DNA of 64,000 nucleotides from Nostoc sp. MG11 (GTDB lineage Bacteria; Cyanobacteriota; Cyanobacteriia; Cyanobacteriales; Nostocaceae): positions 52,646 to 116,645 of the forward strand of contig NZ_JACXXN010000018.1 of the NCBI RefSeq assembly GCF_014904695.1, in the 5' to 3' direction. How positions within the stretch are numbered: position 1 is the stretch's first letter; every line of letters begins with the position of its first letter. A program made the position numbers and the translations under genes. The notes beneath the pieces were generated by a model. That model was not told the origin of the DNA and did not search any database. It worked only from the letters and a program-made list of their open reading frames with translations. Below are positions 1 to 9,595 of this stretch, in pieces.

Positions 1-33
1 AATTTATCAACCCTGATATAAATCAGCTAGACA

Positions 34-1041
34 ATGCCAAATATTTCTGTAATCATCCCTGCTTACAATAGCGAAAAAACTATTCAAAGAACAATTGAAT
101 CTGTTTTAAATCAAACTTTTGCTGACTTTGAGCTAATTATAATTAATGATGGTTCGCAAGATTCAACTTTAGGTATAATTTCACAATTCAAAGACTCCAG
201 AATCAAAGTATTTGCCTTTAATAATTCTGGGGGAAATGTCAGCCGTAACCGTGGACTGAATTATGCAGTTGGAGAATTTATTAGTTTCTTAGATGCAGAT
301 GATATCTGGACGGCTGATAAGCTAGAACTTCAGTTGAAAGCTTTGCAGGAAAACTCTCAAGCAGCAGTTGCTTATAGCTGGACTGATTATATTAATGAAA
401 ATGATGAATTCGTAGTTTCAGGTACACACATTAATATGAATGGAAATGTTTATGAAAATCTGTTGTTGACTAATTTTTTAGAGAATGGTTCCAATCCTCT
501 GATTCGTAGAGAAGCTTTAATTGAATTGGGTGGATTTGATAAATCCTTAAGTGCTGCTCAAGATTGGGATATGTGGTTGCGATTAGCTTACAAGTTTGAT
601 TTTGTGTGCATACCATCTATACAAATTTTATACCGAATAAGTGCTAATTCAGTTTCTTCTAATCTTGTCAGACAGGAAAAAGCCTGCTTAAAAGTGCTTG
701 AAAGAGCCTATCGTGTAAGACCTTCAGCACTTAACGATAATTGGAATATCAGCCTTACAAATTTATACAAATACCTAACATGCAAAGCCCTACAAAAGCC
801 GTTTAATCGACATAAAGGTTTAGTAGCAGCTAAATTTTTATGGAATTACGTTTTGAATGACTCTTCAAGACTTCAACGTATAACTTTCAGCTTAAAACTG
901 TTATTGAAAATTGTTATAATTCTTTTTCTGCCTACCTTACTACACAGGATTATTAACCAGCGCGGAAACACAAGGCAGGAGGCTGAAAACCGATCAGAAA
1001 ATCAAAGTGGATACTCAGGTGCATTTACCGTCTCTAGTTAA
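34..1041 (+). CDS. Family 2 glycosyltransferase (hps-like cluster)
   Basis: This is an inverting GT-A (GT2) glycosyltransferase that should transfer a sugar from a nucleotide-sugar to a growing exopolysaccharide at the inner face of the membrane. The N-terminus reads ISVIIPAYNSEKTI, followed by IINDGSQDST (about residues 36-45) and the metal-binding acidic motif DADD near 87-90. A second conserved block, AAQDWDMWLRL, lies near residue 180. A hydrophobic stretch (LLLKIVIILFLPTLL) near 285-300 may anchor it. The last 35 nt overlap the next gene, which implies translational coupling. Its neighbours (pseudopilin, a second glycosyltransferase, HpsJ) suggest a hormogonium polysaccharide role; the acceptor is unknown. 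Confidence 0.88.
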   Translation: MPNISVIIPAYNSEKTIQRTIESVLNQTFADFELIIINDGSQDSTLGIISQFKDSRIKVFAFNNSGGNVSRNRGLNYAVGEFISFLDADDIWTADKLELQLKALQENSQAAVAYSWTDYINENDEFVVSGTHINMNGNVYENLLLTNFLENGSNPLIRREALIELGGFDKSLSAAQDWDMWLRLAYKFDFVCIPSIQILYRISANSVSSNLVRQEKACLKVLERAYRVRPSALNDNWNISLTNLYKYLTCKALQKPFNRHKGLVAAKFLWNYVLNDSSRLQRITFSLKLLLKIVIILFLPTLLHRIINQRGNTRQEAENRSENQSGYSGAFTVSS

Positions 1042-1573
1042 TACAAAACATTTTTTAAATCGCTCTAACAGTGGCTTTACCTTGCCAGAGATGTTAGTAG
1101 TCGTCGTATTAATTGGTATATTAGCCGCGTTGGGAATACCCAATTGGCTAGCTTTTGTAGACACTCGTCGCCTCAACACTGCACAAAACGAAGTTCACCT
1201 TGCTATACGTCAAGCTCGAAGCCAAGCTACCAAAGAAAAATTGACTTGGCAAGTTAGCTTTCGTGAACAAAACGGTATTATTCAATGGGCTGTTCATCCT
1301 GCTACAGTAAACCCATCTACTGCTAACTGGAATAATTTAGATTCCAGTGTCCATTTTGATTCTGAGACAAACTTTCCACTCTCAAATGGAATACGCAAAG
1401 TTGAGTTTGACTACAGAGGTAATGCTAAAAGCCTCAACGATCTAGGACGGATCACGTTATCTAGTAAATATGGTGGTAAAGCTAAGCGTTGCGTTATTGT
1501 TTCGACAATTATAGGGGGAATGCGAACGGAAAAAGAGCAGGCTACAGCCGAAGGTGGCAAGTATTGCTATTAA
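1007..1573 (+). CDS. GspH/FimT-type pseudopilin
   Basis: This is a type IV pilin-like (pseudopilin) protein of 188 residues. It has a class III prepilin signal: a short basic leader, then G23 and F24 as the predicted prepilin-peptidase cut, E28 as the conserved Glu+5, and a hydrophobic helix VVVVLIGILAALGIP. The globular part is short, with paired Cys near the C-terminus (RCVIV and KYCY), as in minor pilins. The start is uncertain: GTG at 1007 overlaps the glycosyltransferase gene, and another in-frame GTG lies at 1019; neither has a well-placed Shine-Dalgarno, although GGAGG occurs about 25 nt upstream. In filamentous cyanobacteria, hps pseudopilins act with the pilus-like machine that powers gliding and slime secretion; that role is inferred from context. 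Confidence 0.85.
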   Translation: MDTQVHLPSLVNTKHFLNRSNSGFTLPEMLVVVVLIGILAALGIPNWLAFVDTRRLNTAQNEVHLAIRQARSQATKEKLTWQVSFREQNGIIQWAVHPATVNPSTANWNNLDSSVHFDSETNFPLSNGIRKVEFDYRGNAKSLNDLGRITLSSKYGGKAKRCVIVSTIIGGMRTEKEQATAEGGKYCY

Positions 1574-1605
1574 GATATTTTTAGTTTATTCAAATAAGGT
1601 ATTGT

Positions 1606-2274
1606 GTGCTGAAATCACCAAAAAGCTCAAAACAGCACTTAGTTATTTTTACTCGCTATCCAGAACCAGGGAAAACAAAAACCCGACTGATACCTGCTTT
1701 GGGTACTATTGGCGCTGCTAATCTTCAACGGCAAATGACAGAATATACAATATTTCAGGTTAGAGAACTGCAAAAGGTAGCTGCTATATCAGTTGAAGTG
1801 CGGTTCGCAGGTGGTGATTTGCAACTTATGCAAGACTGGCTGGGGTTGGGTTTAGTTTACCAGCCTCAAGGTGAAGGAGATCTAGGTTCACGCATGGCGC
1901 GATCGCTATTTGATGCTTTTGAGTCTGGTGCAAAAGAAGTAATGATCATCGGTACGGATTGTCCTGGAGTGAATGCCCAGATTTTAGCAATAGCCTTTGA
2001 GCAACTACAAGCCTTTGACCTTGTGCTTGGCCCAGCTATCGATGGTGGTTATTACTTGATTGGTTTGCGCCAACCTATCCCTGAGTTATTCGTTAACATC
2101 GAGTGGGGAACTGCTCAAGTATTCCAAAAAACTGTAGAGATTGCTCAGTTACTAAATTTGTCACCTGTATACTTGCCTACCTTGGCTGATGTTGATCGTC
2201 CAGAGGATTTGCCAATTTGGGAACAAACTCTTGAGGAGGAGTGCGGAAATGGAGGAGTGGAGAATAGAAACTAA
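1606..2274 (+). CDS. TIGR04282-type glycosyltransferase (DUF2064)
   Basis: This GT-A fold protein of 222 residues belongs to the DUF2064/TIGR04282 family. It opens with HLVIFTRYPEPGKTKTRL, the family signature resembling a nucleotidyl/glycosyl transferase loop, and contains IGTDCPG and GPAIDGGYYLIGL, the metal- and donor-binding blocks. Family members are annotated as arsenosugar-type glycosyltransferases, but here the place between a pseudopilin and HpsJ argues for polysaccharide synthesis. Translation starts at GTG (1606), 32 nt after the pseudopilin stop. The substrate cannot be read from sequence. Confidence 0.82.
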   Translation: MLKSPKSSKQHLVIFTRYPEPGKTKTRLIPALGTIGAANLQRQMTEYTIFQVRELQKVAAISVEVRFAGGDLQLMQDWLGLGLVYQPQGEGDLGSRMARSLFDAFESGAKEVMIIGTDCPGVNAQILAIAFEQLQAFDLVLGPAIDGGYYLIGLRQPIPELFVNIEWGTAQVFQKTVEIAQLLNLSPVYLPTLADVDRPEDLPIWEQTLEEECGNGGVENRN

Positions 2275-2511
2275 ATTCTTCACAGTACCCAATACCCTTA
2301 CTTGGTTTCGTATCTTCCAACACCAGGAATTTTCTGAAGACAGTCTACATTACAGATGCTACTGTGGTGTAGTTTAAAACCAAGAGGCGAAGATTTTTGA
2401 CTAGTCTTGAATCAGTCTTGTGTTCATACACAACATTTAAAGTTATGGGAACAATATTCAAGTAACTTGAAATATGAAAATCACTCTTATTTACCGCAAG
2501 TTTGAAAGACT

Positions 2512-3351
2512 ATGGTTAACCGTTTTGCTGCCTTGAACACTGCCTTAACACTGAAGGTTGTTGGAATAATCTGCATTTTGTCCTTTTTTGTAGACTTTGT
2601 GATTCTACTGTTACCCTTTCAACCAACTGATCGGGGATGGCAAATCAGCATAGCAACGGCCCTTGTTGACCGGGGAATCGTGCCTCTGGTAGGCTTGGGG
2701 CTGCTGTTTGCTGCATATTGGATTGATAGTGCTGATGCTGGCGATCGCCCATCGGGTATCGATTTAAGATTTCCCGCCCTGATTATATCCAGTATTTTAG
2801 GGTTAATGTTCTTACTGATTTTTCCTCTGCACCTCAACAATGTGCGTCAAGCTAGCACTCAAACAGTAAATCAAATTTCCCAGGATGCGGATCAGGCAGA
2901 AAATCAACTGAAAAACCAGCTATCTCAATTCCAAGCACAGCTGAACAACGATCAGGCAAAAGCTCAGTTAGAACAATTGCGAAACCAAGCTAGAGCTCAG
3001 TTTACTGAACTACTTAAAGACGAACAGAAGTATAAGCAAGCGCTTGCAAATCCCCAACTTCCCGCTGAGCAAAAAGAATTACTCAAAAAGTTTAAAGCAA
3101 ATCCCCAAGAACTTGACAAATTTATCGCGCAGCGCACAGATCCTCAAGGGGTTGCAAATCAAAGACTGAACCAAATTCGCCAGCGCAGAGACGAAGCTGA
3201 AAAACAAGCTAAAGATAATGCTTGGAAGTCTGGACTGAGGATTGGTATTAGCAGTTTGCTGTTGTCTATTGGTTACATTATCATCGGCTGGACAGGATTA
3301 AGAGGTATGGGTAGTTTACAAGGTGGTGGACGTAAAGCTACCGCGCGTTAA
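2512..3351 (+). CDS. HpsJ-like membrane protein with coiled coil
   Basis: This protein of 279 residues is built as three N-terminal membrane segments (about 13-35, 52-69 and 88-110), a long Gln/Glu/Lys-rich coiled coil (about 118-235) and a final membrane helix (about 240-262). The layout and the N-terminal sequence resemble the HpsJ family, needed for hormogonium polysaccharide accumulation and motility in Nostoc. The flanking glycosyltransferases and pseudopilin support that reading. The coiled coil is rich in NQAKAQLEQL-like heptads and probably mediates oligomerisation or a link to the pilus-like secretion complex. The gene is separated from its upstream neighbour by 237 nt, so it may have its own promoter. 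Confidence 0.68.
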   Translation: MVNRFAALNTALTLKVVGIICILSFFVDFVILLLPFQPTDRGWQISIATALVDRGIVPLVGLGLLFAAYWIDSADAGDRPSGIDLRFPALIISSILGLMFLLIFPLHLNNVRQASTQTVNQISQDADQAENQLKNQLSQFQAQLNNDQAKAQLEQLRNQARAQFTELLKDEQKYKQALANPQLPAEQKELLKKFKANPQELDKFIAQRTDPQGVANQRLNQIRQRRDEAEKQAKDNAWKSGLRIGISSLLLSIGYIIIGWTGLRGMGSLQGGGRKATAR

Positions 3352-3477
3352 TCAACTATCAGCATGGCAGTAGGACGCATCAAATATTTGTTGATGGTTC
3401 ATGCTGCCACATACCTAATAGCTAATAACAATAAAAAGATAATTAACAACTTAGTTAAATCGCTATAAAACCTAAGA

Positions 3478-4386
3478 ATGTTCTCAATTTACATACTGAC
3501 ATATAACGAAGAACTAGATATTGCTGCTTGTATTGAGTCGGCGATGCTATCGGATGACATCATTGTTGTAGACTCATGCAGTAGCGATCGCACAGTAGAA
3601 ATCGCCAGTCACTATCCTATCCGCATCGTCCAACATCCCTTTGAAAGTCACGGTCGTCAACGCACTTGGATGTTGGAGTCTATCCCCCCAAAGCACGAAT
3701 GGGTGTACATTCTTGAAGCCGACGAACGGATGACACCAGAACTTTTCACTGAAGGTGAAAAAGCCATACAGAATCCAGACTACATTGGCTACTACGTCGC
3801 CGAACGTGTCATGTTCATGAATCGTTGGATTCGTCATAGCACCCAGTATCCCCGTTATCAAATGCGTCTCTTCCGCCACGGTAAAGTCTGGTTTACAGAC
3901 TATGGTCATACTGAACGAGAAGTTTGTGACGGTGCTACTAGTTTTTTAAAAGAAACTTACCCCCACTACACTTGCAGCAAAGGCTTGAGTCGCTGGATTG
4001 AAAAGCACAATCGGTATTCCACAGATGAAGCCCAAGAAACGCTGTATCAACTAGAACAGGGAGAAGTTAACTGGCGAGATTTGTTTTTCGGTAAGTCAGA
4101 AGTAGAAAAACGCCGCGCCCTCAAAGATTTGTCTTTGCGTTTACCCGCTAGACCGTTGCTACGCTTTTTGTATATGTATTTTATCTTGGGTGGCTGTTTA
4201 GACGGACGTGCTGGAATGGCTTGGTGTACATTGCAAGCATTCTACGAATACCTGATTTTGCTCAAAGTCTGGGAAATGAAGTATTTACCCAAGCCCAGCT
4301 TAGATACAAAAGTAATTCTTGCAGAAGAGAGTATACAACAGGTGCAGTGCGTGGCTTCAGAAACTACACAAGCTGATGCAGCTTAG
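3478..4386 (+). CDS. Family 2 glycosyltransferase (KdtX/WaaE-like)
   Basis: This GT2 enzyme of 302 residues has the N-terminal IYILTYNEELDIAACI block, VVDSCSSDRTVEIA (about 31-44) and an acidic ILEADER motif (about 78-84) in place of the usual DxD. The C-terminal half carries a hydrophobic stretch (FLYMYFILGGCLDGRAGM, about 225-245) typical of the sub-family that glycosylates lipid-linked or LPS-like acceptors. Together with the first glycosyltransferase and HpsJ it completes a compact same-strand polysaccharide cluster. The ATG at 3478 is preceded by an A/T-rich region without a clear ribosome binding site. Acceptor and donor are unknown. Confidence 0.86.
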   Translation: MFSIYILTYNEELDIAACIESAMLSDDIIVVDSCSSDRTVEIASHYPIRIVQHPFESHGRQRTWMLESIPPKHEWVYILEADERMTPELFTEGEKAIQNPDYIGYYVAERVMFMNRWIRHSTQYPRYQMRLFRHGKVWFTDYGHTEREVCDGATSFLKETYPHYTCSKGLSRWIEKHNRYSTDEAQETLYQLEQGEVNWRDLFFGKSEVEKRRALKDLSLRLPARPLLRFLYMYFILGGCLDGRAGMAWCTLQAFYEYLILLKVWEMKYLPKPSLDTKVILAEESIQQVQCVASETTQADAA

Positions 4387-4801
4387 AGAAATTTGGGAGT
4401 TGCGAGCCAAAAGAATTTTTCTTTTGGTTTTGATTTCCCAAGCTTTCAAGAGTGAGATTTTAAATATACATTAGCTGATTACGGCCCAAATTTGATAAAT
4501 TAATGTTTTTAACACAAATTTTTCAGAAAAGCCGCTCCTAGCAATGCGTAAATTACTCACCAGACAAGACAACTCCTAAGTTTGCCTGGTGGTGCTTCCA
4601 CAATCATGAGCAGCTTTTGGCTGAGCGCGGTAGATTAGTAATACTAACGGGACTTGCAACAATCATTTACAAGTCTTACAAAGAAAAGTAACATCCTCTA
4701 AGACTAACTACCCGCTAGTCGGTTGGTACATGTCTATTCATACACATTTGTATAAAAATAGCTGAATTTCCAGCAACAAGTGAGTATTTCTGTGGTAGCA
4801 G

Positions 4802-4821
4802 CCAAACAGCTTGCTGTTTGG
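4802..4821. repeat. Perfect 9-bp inverted repeat, 2-nt loop
   Basis: CCAAACAGC (4802-4810) and GCTGTTTGG (4813-4821) form a perfect stem. It covers the TTG at 4818 that would be the most upstream start of the DUF502 gene, which argues against use of that TTG. No T-run follows, so it is not a classical terminator. Upstream, 4387-4801 holds no recognisable gene; CACCAG near 4559 can pair imperfectly with CTGGTG near 4590. Confidence 0.55.
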
Positions 4822-4883
4822 AAAGTTATGTATGGCAAAAAATGCCTCAAGTAAAGTCTTCGCAATTTGACGAATCTGCTGGT

Positions 4884-5648
4884 ATGAAGACCAATAATCA
4901 AAGTTCCTCTAGTCTCAAAAAGGAGAATCAGGGCTTGGTAATCGAACGCCTAAAACAGGACTTAAAAAATGACCTGATTGCTGGTTTGTTGGTAGTTATT
5001 CCGCTAGCAACCACCATCTGGCTAACGATTACAATTGCCACTTGGGTAATCAACTTTCTCACCCAAATTCCTAAACAACTGAATCCTTTTGATGGATTAC
5101 ACCCAATACTAGTGAATTTACTGAATTTTGTAGTGGGATTAGCTGTACCATTACTAAGTATTCTCTTGATTGGCTTAATGGCTCGGAATATTGCTGGGCG
5201 ATGGTTGCTCGATTTTGGTGAACGCGTATTACAAGCTATTCCCTTAGCTGGACAGGTATACAAAACTCTCAAGCAACTTTTGGAAACAATACTAAAAGAC
5301 TCAAATGGCAAGTTTCGCCGTGTAATTTTGGTAGAGTATCCCAGGCGGGGAATTTGGGCGATCGCCTTTGTCACTGGCGCGATCAGCGGTGATATCCAAT
5401 CTCAAATGTCTCACCCGATGCTGAGTGTTTTTATCCCCACCACCCCAAACCCCACCACCGGATGGTATGCAGTAGTTCCTGAAGATGAGGTAGTGAACCT
5501 CTCATTATCGATTGAAGACGCCTTTAAAATAGTTGTGTCTGGTGGCATTGTTGCCCCCAATACGCCCTTGGTTTTTCCCAAAGAATCTCAACTGGAAGTA
5601 AAACACGACGAAACAAAGCAGTCGATTATCCCCGTCGAAGAAACTTAA
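4884..5648 (+). CDS. DUF502 family membrane protein
   Basis: A conserved cyanobacterial and plastid-type DUF502 protein of about 254 residues. The N-terminal soluble part ends in RLKQDLKNDLIAGLLVVIPLA, then two membrane segments (about 28-55 and 75-100) are joined by a short periplasmic loop, followed by a conserved soluble C-terminal domain with the PLAGQVYKTLKQL and LVEYPRRGIW blocks. Biochemical function is not established. I prefer the ATG at 4884 because conserved sequence begins shortly after it; ATG at 4842 and TTG at 4818 are also in frame. It precedes nusB by 122 nt on the same strand, so co-transcription is possible. Confidence 0.85.
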   Translation: MKTNNQSSSSLKKENQGLVIERLKQDLKNDLIAGLLVVIPLATTIWLTITIATWVINFLTQIPKQLNPFDGLHPILVNLLNFVVGLAVPLLSILLIGLMARNIAGRWLLDFGERVLQAIPLAGQVYKTLKQLLETILKDSNGKFRRVILVEYPRRGIWAIAFVTGAISGDIQSQMSHPMLSVFIPTTPNPTTGWYAVVPEDEVVNLSLSIEDAFKIVVSGGIVAPNTPLVFPKESQLEVKHDETKQSIIPVEET

Positions 5649-5770
5649 AATCAATCAGGCAAAGTCACAAGCAATAGGATAACGTTGTTGTTTGGCTGTG
5701 CCAAAATTGATACACTTTTAAATCCACTCCTTCTAGTTAATCAATTCTCGCACAATCACCCCTCACTTTT

Positions 5771-6412
5771 ATGCAACCTCGTAAACCTCAGCAAATTGCT
5801 CGTGAATTAGCGCTTTTAAGCCTTAGTCAATTGCCAGTAAACCCCAAGAAATTGGATCAATTGCAAGATGATCAACTAGTATCCAAGTTGGTACTAGGAG
5901 CAGTACGCACCCTGACATCAGAAGTACAAGATACCTTGGACAATGCCGCAGGTGAATTGCAACGCAGTAACGATCGCCTATTAAGCAGCCAAACTCGGGC
6001 CTCAGACATCAATACTGCTAGAACAATGCTCCAGGAGGCGATCGCATATACACAAACAGCAATCAATCAGCTGGGTACAGCAATTGATTTCCCAGAATTG
6101 ATTCAGTTAGCTAATCAGGATAAGGGAGTCCGTAATTACGCCAAAGAGATTGTAATTACAGTCAACGAAAATCGAAATATTATAGATGAACTCATTTCTA
6201 CTGCTTTAGTAGATTGGCAAGTAACTCGCCTTGCTCAAATCGACCGGGACATTTTGCAAATCGCTGTAGCAGAAATGAAGTTCTTAGGAGTTCCAGACAG
6301 CATTGCTATCAATGAAGCAGTGGAGCTAGCCAAACGCTACAGTGGAGACGAAGGTCATCGGTTTATTAACGGCGTTTTGCGCCGAGTCACAGAGCAGAAA
6401 AAAACTGCATAG
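5771..6412 (+). CDS. nusB: Transcription antitermination factor NusB
   Basis: NusB binds boxA RNA with NusE (S10) and prevents premature termination in rRNA operons. The N-terminus [20 protein letters not shown] is the first NusB helix, and the C-terminal block [23 protein letters not shown] with FINGVLRRV is diagnostic. At 213 residues it is longer than the about 140-residue E. coli protein because of a central insertion (about 65-130), usual in cyanobacteria. A weak hairpin (TCTGAGA at 6493-6499, TCTCAGA at 6513-6519) lies downstream, before ftsY. Confidence 0.93.
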   Translation: MQPRKPQQIARELALLSLSQLPVNPKKLDQLQDDQLVSKLVLGAVRTLTSEVQDTLDNAAGELQRSNDRLLSSQTRASDINTARTMLQEAIAYTQTAINQLGTAIDFPELIQLANQDKGVRNYAKEIVITVNENRNIIDELISTALVDWQVTRLAQIDRDILQIAVAEMKFLGVPDSIAINEAVELAKRYSGDEGHRFINGVLRRVTEQKKTA

Positions 6413-6676
6413 GGTTTTTACCTCACTTCCTCAGCTGCATGAGTGCCAAGTTTTGAGCTAAGGATGAGGAGGTGCTTGTGTGCAAAAAGAAGTCTGAGAA
6501 TCGGCTTTCGACTCTCAGAACTTTTGAGGATTATACCCGTCGTTGTGGCAACTCCTGTCAAACTGGCGTTGAAAAGTGAGGATAACCTGGGGGTTTTCAC
6601 TCCAGGAAAGAGTACACAGTTAAATTAAACTCATAACTTATAACTCATAACTCACATAACAACTAGTACTGTTGCA

Positions 6677-8359
6677 ATGGTTTTTAATTGGTTCCGTCGT
6701 CAACATCACGATTCTTCTAAAACTCCCTCTGAGCAGAAACAGGAAGAAACTCCTTCTATAAAAGAACCCCAAACAGAGCCAGCTGAACCGTCAACGCCAA
6801 CGGCAGAAACTACACAAGACACGGGGACGGATTTGTTGGCATTTGCTAAAGCCGCCTACAAAAATATTCAGCAAAAACAACAATCTCAGGTAGAAGAAAC
6901 TCCGCCTGATTCAACAGATGCTCAAGCCTCGCCAGAACAATCTGAGACCGCCGAAACTGTACAAACGCAAGTAACGGAAACGGCACAAGAAACAGTTGAG
7001 GAACCTGCTGGCATTACTTTAGAAGCTGCAACTCCTGAAGAAGTAACGGAAACATCACAGCCGGAAGCAGCAGTTATTGATGTTGCCCAAACAACAAGTG
7101 AGGAATTTGTTGGCATAAATGAAGAGAGTGTAGCAAGTTACGATGAGCCAGATGTTTCTAGCCCAGAACTAACTGTAAGTGAAACTGAATCAACAACGCC
7201 AGCCACCTTATCTTTCTTAGAACGAGCCGCAGCAGAACGGCAAGCCAGGCAGGAACGACTGATCGCCAGCGCGATTGAAGTATCAGAACCAGAGGTAGTT
7301 CAGCCACCAGCTACAACTGCACCAGAAACAACAGAAGAAATTCCCGGCTTGACATTTGATGAAGGGTTTGTGTGGTCAGCAGAAGTTTTGGCAGCTCAAG
7401 GTAGGCGTCCAGAAGATGTTTCTATTGAAGAAATTACCTGGTTGAAAAAGCTTCGCCAAGGTTTAGACAAAACTCGTCGTGGCATCCTGAACCAACTGAA
7501 GGCGATTGTTGGTCAAGGGCCGCTCAATCAAGCAGCTGTGACGGAAATTGAGGCGTTACTCCTGCAAGCTGATGTAGGTGTAGAGGCGACAGACTTGATC
7601 ATTAACGCTCTACAGAAAAAATTACGAGAAGAAGTCACTCCACCAGATGAGGCGATCGCTTATCTGAAAAAAATCCTGCGGGATATGCTGGATGCACCAA
7701 GCCAAACATCCTATAAATCTACTTTTACCCCAGAAAAAGACACTCTCAATATTTGGTTAATCACCGGAGTCAATGGTGCTGGTAAAACCACTACCATCGG
7801 CAAAATTTCCCACTTAGCCCAGAAATCTGGCTATAAATGCTTGATTGGAGCAGCAGACACTTTCCGCGCCGCTGCTGTGGAACAAGTGAAAGTTTGGGGT
7901 ACTAGAAGTGGTGTAGAAGTAATTGCCAATCCTGGAAAGAATACAGACCCGGCAGCAGTGGTATTTGATGCGATCGCTGCTGCTCAAGCGCGGCAAACGG
8001 AATTACTTTTAGTAGATACTGCTGGGCGACTGCAAAACAAGAAAAATTTAATGGATGAACTTAGTAAAATCCGTCGAATTATTGACAAAAAAGCCCCAAA
8101 TGCCAAAGTAGAATCACTATTGGTTCTAGATGCCACTTTAGGGCAAAATGGATTGCGGCAAGCCGAAGTCTTCTCCCAAGCTGCTCAACTCAGTGGCGTT
8201 GTCTTAACCAAGCTCGATGGTACTGCCAAAGGAGGCGTAGCCCTTGCCGTTGTGCAACAGTTGGGTTTACCCATTCGCTTCATTGGTGCTGGTGAAGGCA
8301 TTGAAGACCTACGTCCCTTTTCCAGCTATGAGTTTGTCGAAGCGCTATTGAGTGGTTAA
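6677..8359 (+). CDS. ftsY: Signal recognition particle receptor FtsY
   Basis: FtsY is the membrane-associated GTPase that docks the SRP (Ffh-4.5S RNA) ribosome complex to the translocon. It has a long acidic, Glu/Thr/Pro-rich A domain (about residues 10-230), then the N helical bundle and the G domain. GTPase motifs are visible: GVNGAGKTTTIGK (about 361-373), DTFRAAAVEQ, DTAGRL (about 450) and TKLDGTAKGG (about 512-521). At 560 residues it is larger than the E. coli protein because the A domain is long and of low complexity, which is common in cyanobacteria. The ATG at 6677 begins MVFNWFRRQ, a basic-aromatic membrane-binding tip. Confidence 0.96.
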   Translation: MVFNWFRRQHHDSSKTPSEQKQEETPSIKEPQTEPAEPSTPTAETTQDTGTDLLAFAKAAYKNIQQKQQSQVEETPPDSTDAQASPEQSETAETVQTQVTETAQETVEEPAGITLEAATPEEVTETSQPEAAVIDVAQTTSEEFVGINEESVASYDEPDVSSPELTVSETESTTPATLSFLERAAAERQARQERLIASAIEVSEPEVVQPPATTAPETTEEIPGLTFDEGFVWSAEVLAAQGRRPEDVSIEEITWLKKLRQGLDKTRRGILNQLKAIVGQGPLNQAAVTEIEALLLQADVGVEATDLIINALQKKLREEVTPPDEAIAYLKKILRDMLDAPSQTSYKSTFTPEKDTLNIWLITGVNGAGKTTTIGKISHLAQKSGYKCLIGAADTFRAAAVEQVKVWGTRSGVEVIANPGKNTDPAAVVFDAIAAAQARQTELLLVDTAGRLQNKKNLMDELSKIRRIIDKKAPNAKVESLLVLDATLGQNGLRQAEVFSQAAQLSGVVLTKLDGTAKGGVALAVVQQLGLPIRFIGAGEGIEDLRPFSSYEFVEALLSG

Positions 8360-9595
8360 GTGGCTAGTTGAAAAATTGTAGTCAAGATTTTCTCTTTACA
8401 AACTCATAAATTTAGGGCTTACTGATCTGGTATTATCACTTGGATAAACTACAAACAAAATGCTGGAAACAGTGTAAGTCCTAATTTCATTAGCTTGGCG
8501 CTACTTGCGGGTGACTTTTGCAAAAATTTCAGACTAATGCTATTTTTTTACGCATTAAATGGGGGTCTTTAAATATAGCAGTACTAGCATTTAGTTGCAA
8601 TCCAGAGAAGTCCGAGCAGAACTTTGGATAACTGTCCTCACTAGTGGATTCCAAAAGTGAATTGATGTAGGTAAGCTGGTTCAACACTGACGTATGTATT
8701 CTCAGCTTCTACCTGCAAAAGTGTCTATAAATATTCTCTAGAGAAAGTTTAAAAGTTTGAAGTGCGATCGCTAAATCATAACAACCTTTCTAGCTTTTGA
8801 GTTAGAGGTCTGAGAATATGCTTTTTCTAAATTTTGTGTCAATCACTTTTATTGAGATTTTATACGTACCAAATACCTCTTTAAAATAAATTTTTGGCTA
8901 ATATCTTTATTTAATTTAAACTGAATGAAAAGCCTGCAATGTATAGCTTTTAGCCATTTAAGTGCTTTTAAAATTTAAGCATAAACTGAATTTTAGTGGC
9001 TCTGATACAAGATGTATGTTCTAATTATTTTTTGAGTAAGCTAAAATACACCTCTGAGCATTTAAAAAGCTAATAAATGACAAATGAAAAAGTAGAAAAC
9101 ACAATCTGGTAAGTATCGTGGGAATTATGATATATAAATTAAATCTTTAAAAGCCTATTTGCTATTTATCACTTATGACATGAGCGCTATAAAGTTATAC
9201 AAGTCCCTATGTAGATCCTCTCTCGCAACCCTTAAACATGTTCCTTAGCCTAAACGTTCACTCTGAAAGGATTATGTATTATTCTTTTGTCAAAGTATTT
9301 TTATGACTTAAGATATATGATTTGAGAATTAAGTTATGAAAAAATGAAAATTTTTCTAGAGTCTCCCTAGCATTACTGATTTTTACAACGGGGATTTTGA
9401 TTAAAAATACATTACCTACAATTCCTAACATTGAACAAGAAATGCAATAAGCAAATACAATACTCATAAAAGTTACACCTTACGTCTTTATACTCTTGCT
9501 AAAGTGACAATTCTTGTCTCAATATGGTTTAGCAATGCCCAAGCCAAAGGATTTATAAGTCTAAAATCTACCGATATTCAAGTGCAATAGTACCT
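8360..9595. other. 1.2-kb intergenic region without a clear gene
   Basis: This A/T-rich stretch between ftsY and the phosphatase gene holds no convincing protein or RNA gene. It contains a small MITE-like element (8413-8483). A 62-codon minus-strand reading frame (9279-9467) has an AAGGTG ribosome binding site-like sequence, but the product is not recognisable and it is left uncalled. Confidence 0.6.
8413..8483. mobile_element. MITE-like element, AGGRCTTAC-type ends
   Basis: TAGGGCTTACTG (8413-8424) and CAGTGTAAGTCCTA (8470-8483) are imperfect terminal inverted repeats of a roughly 70-bp element with no coding capacity. The ends match those of the larger elements at 28075, 52399 and 62117. 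Confidence 0.55.

Noticed and set aside
6418..6628. Two overlapping about 60-codon frames between nusB and ftsY
   Set aside because: They are on opposite strands over the same palindrome-containing spacer and neither has conserved sequence.
9279..9467. 62-codon minus-strand frame with an AAGGTG site
   Set aside because: The product is not recognisable and the region is highly A/T rich; a vague pilin-like helix was not convincing.
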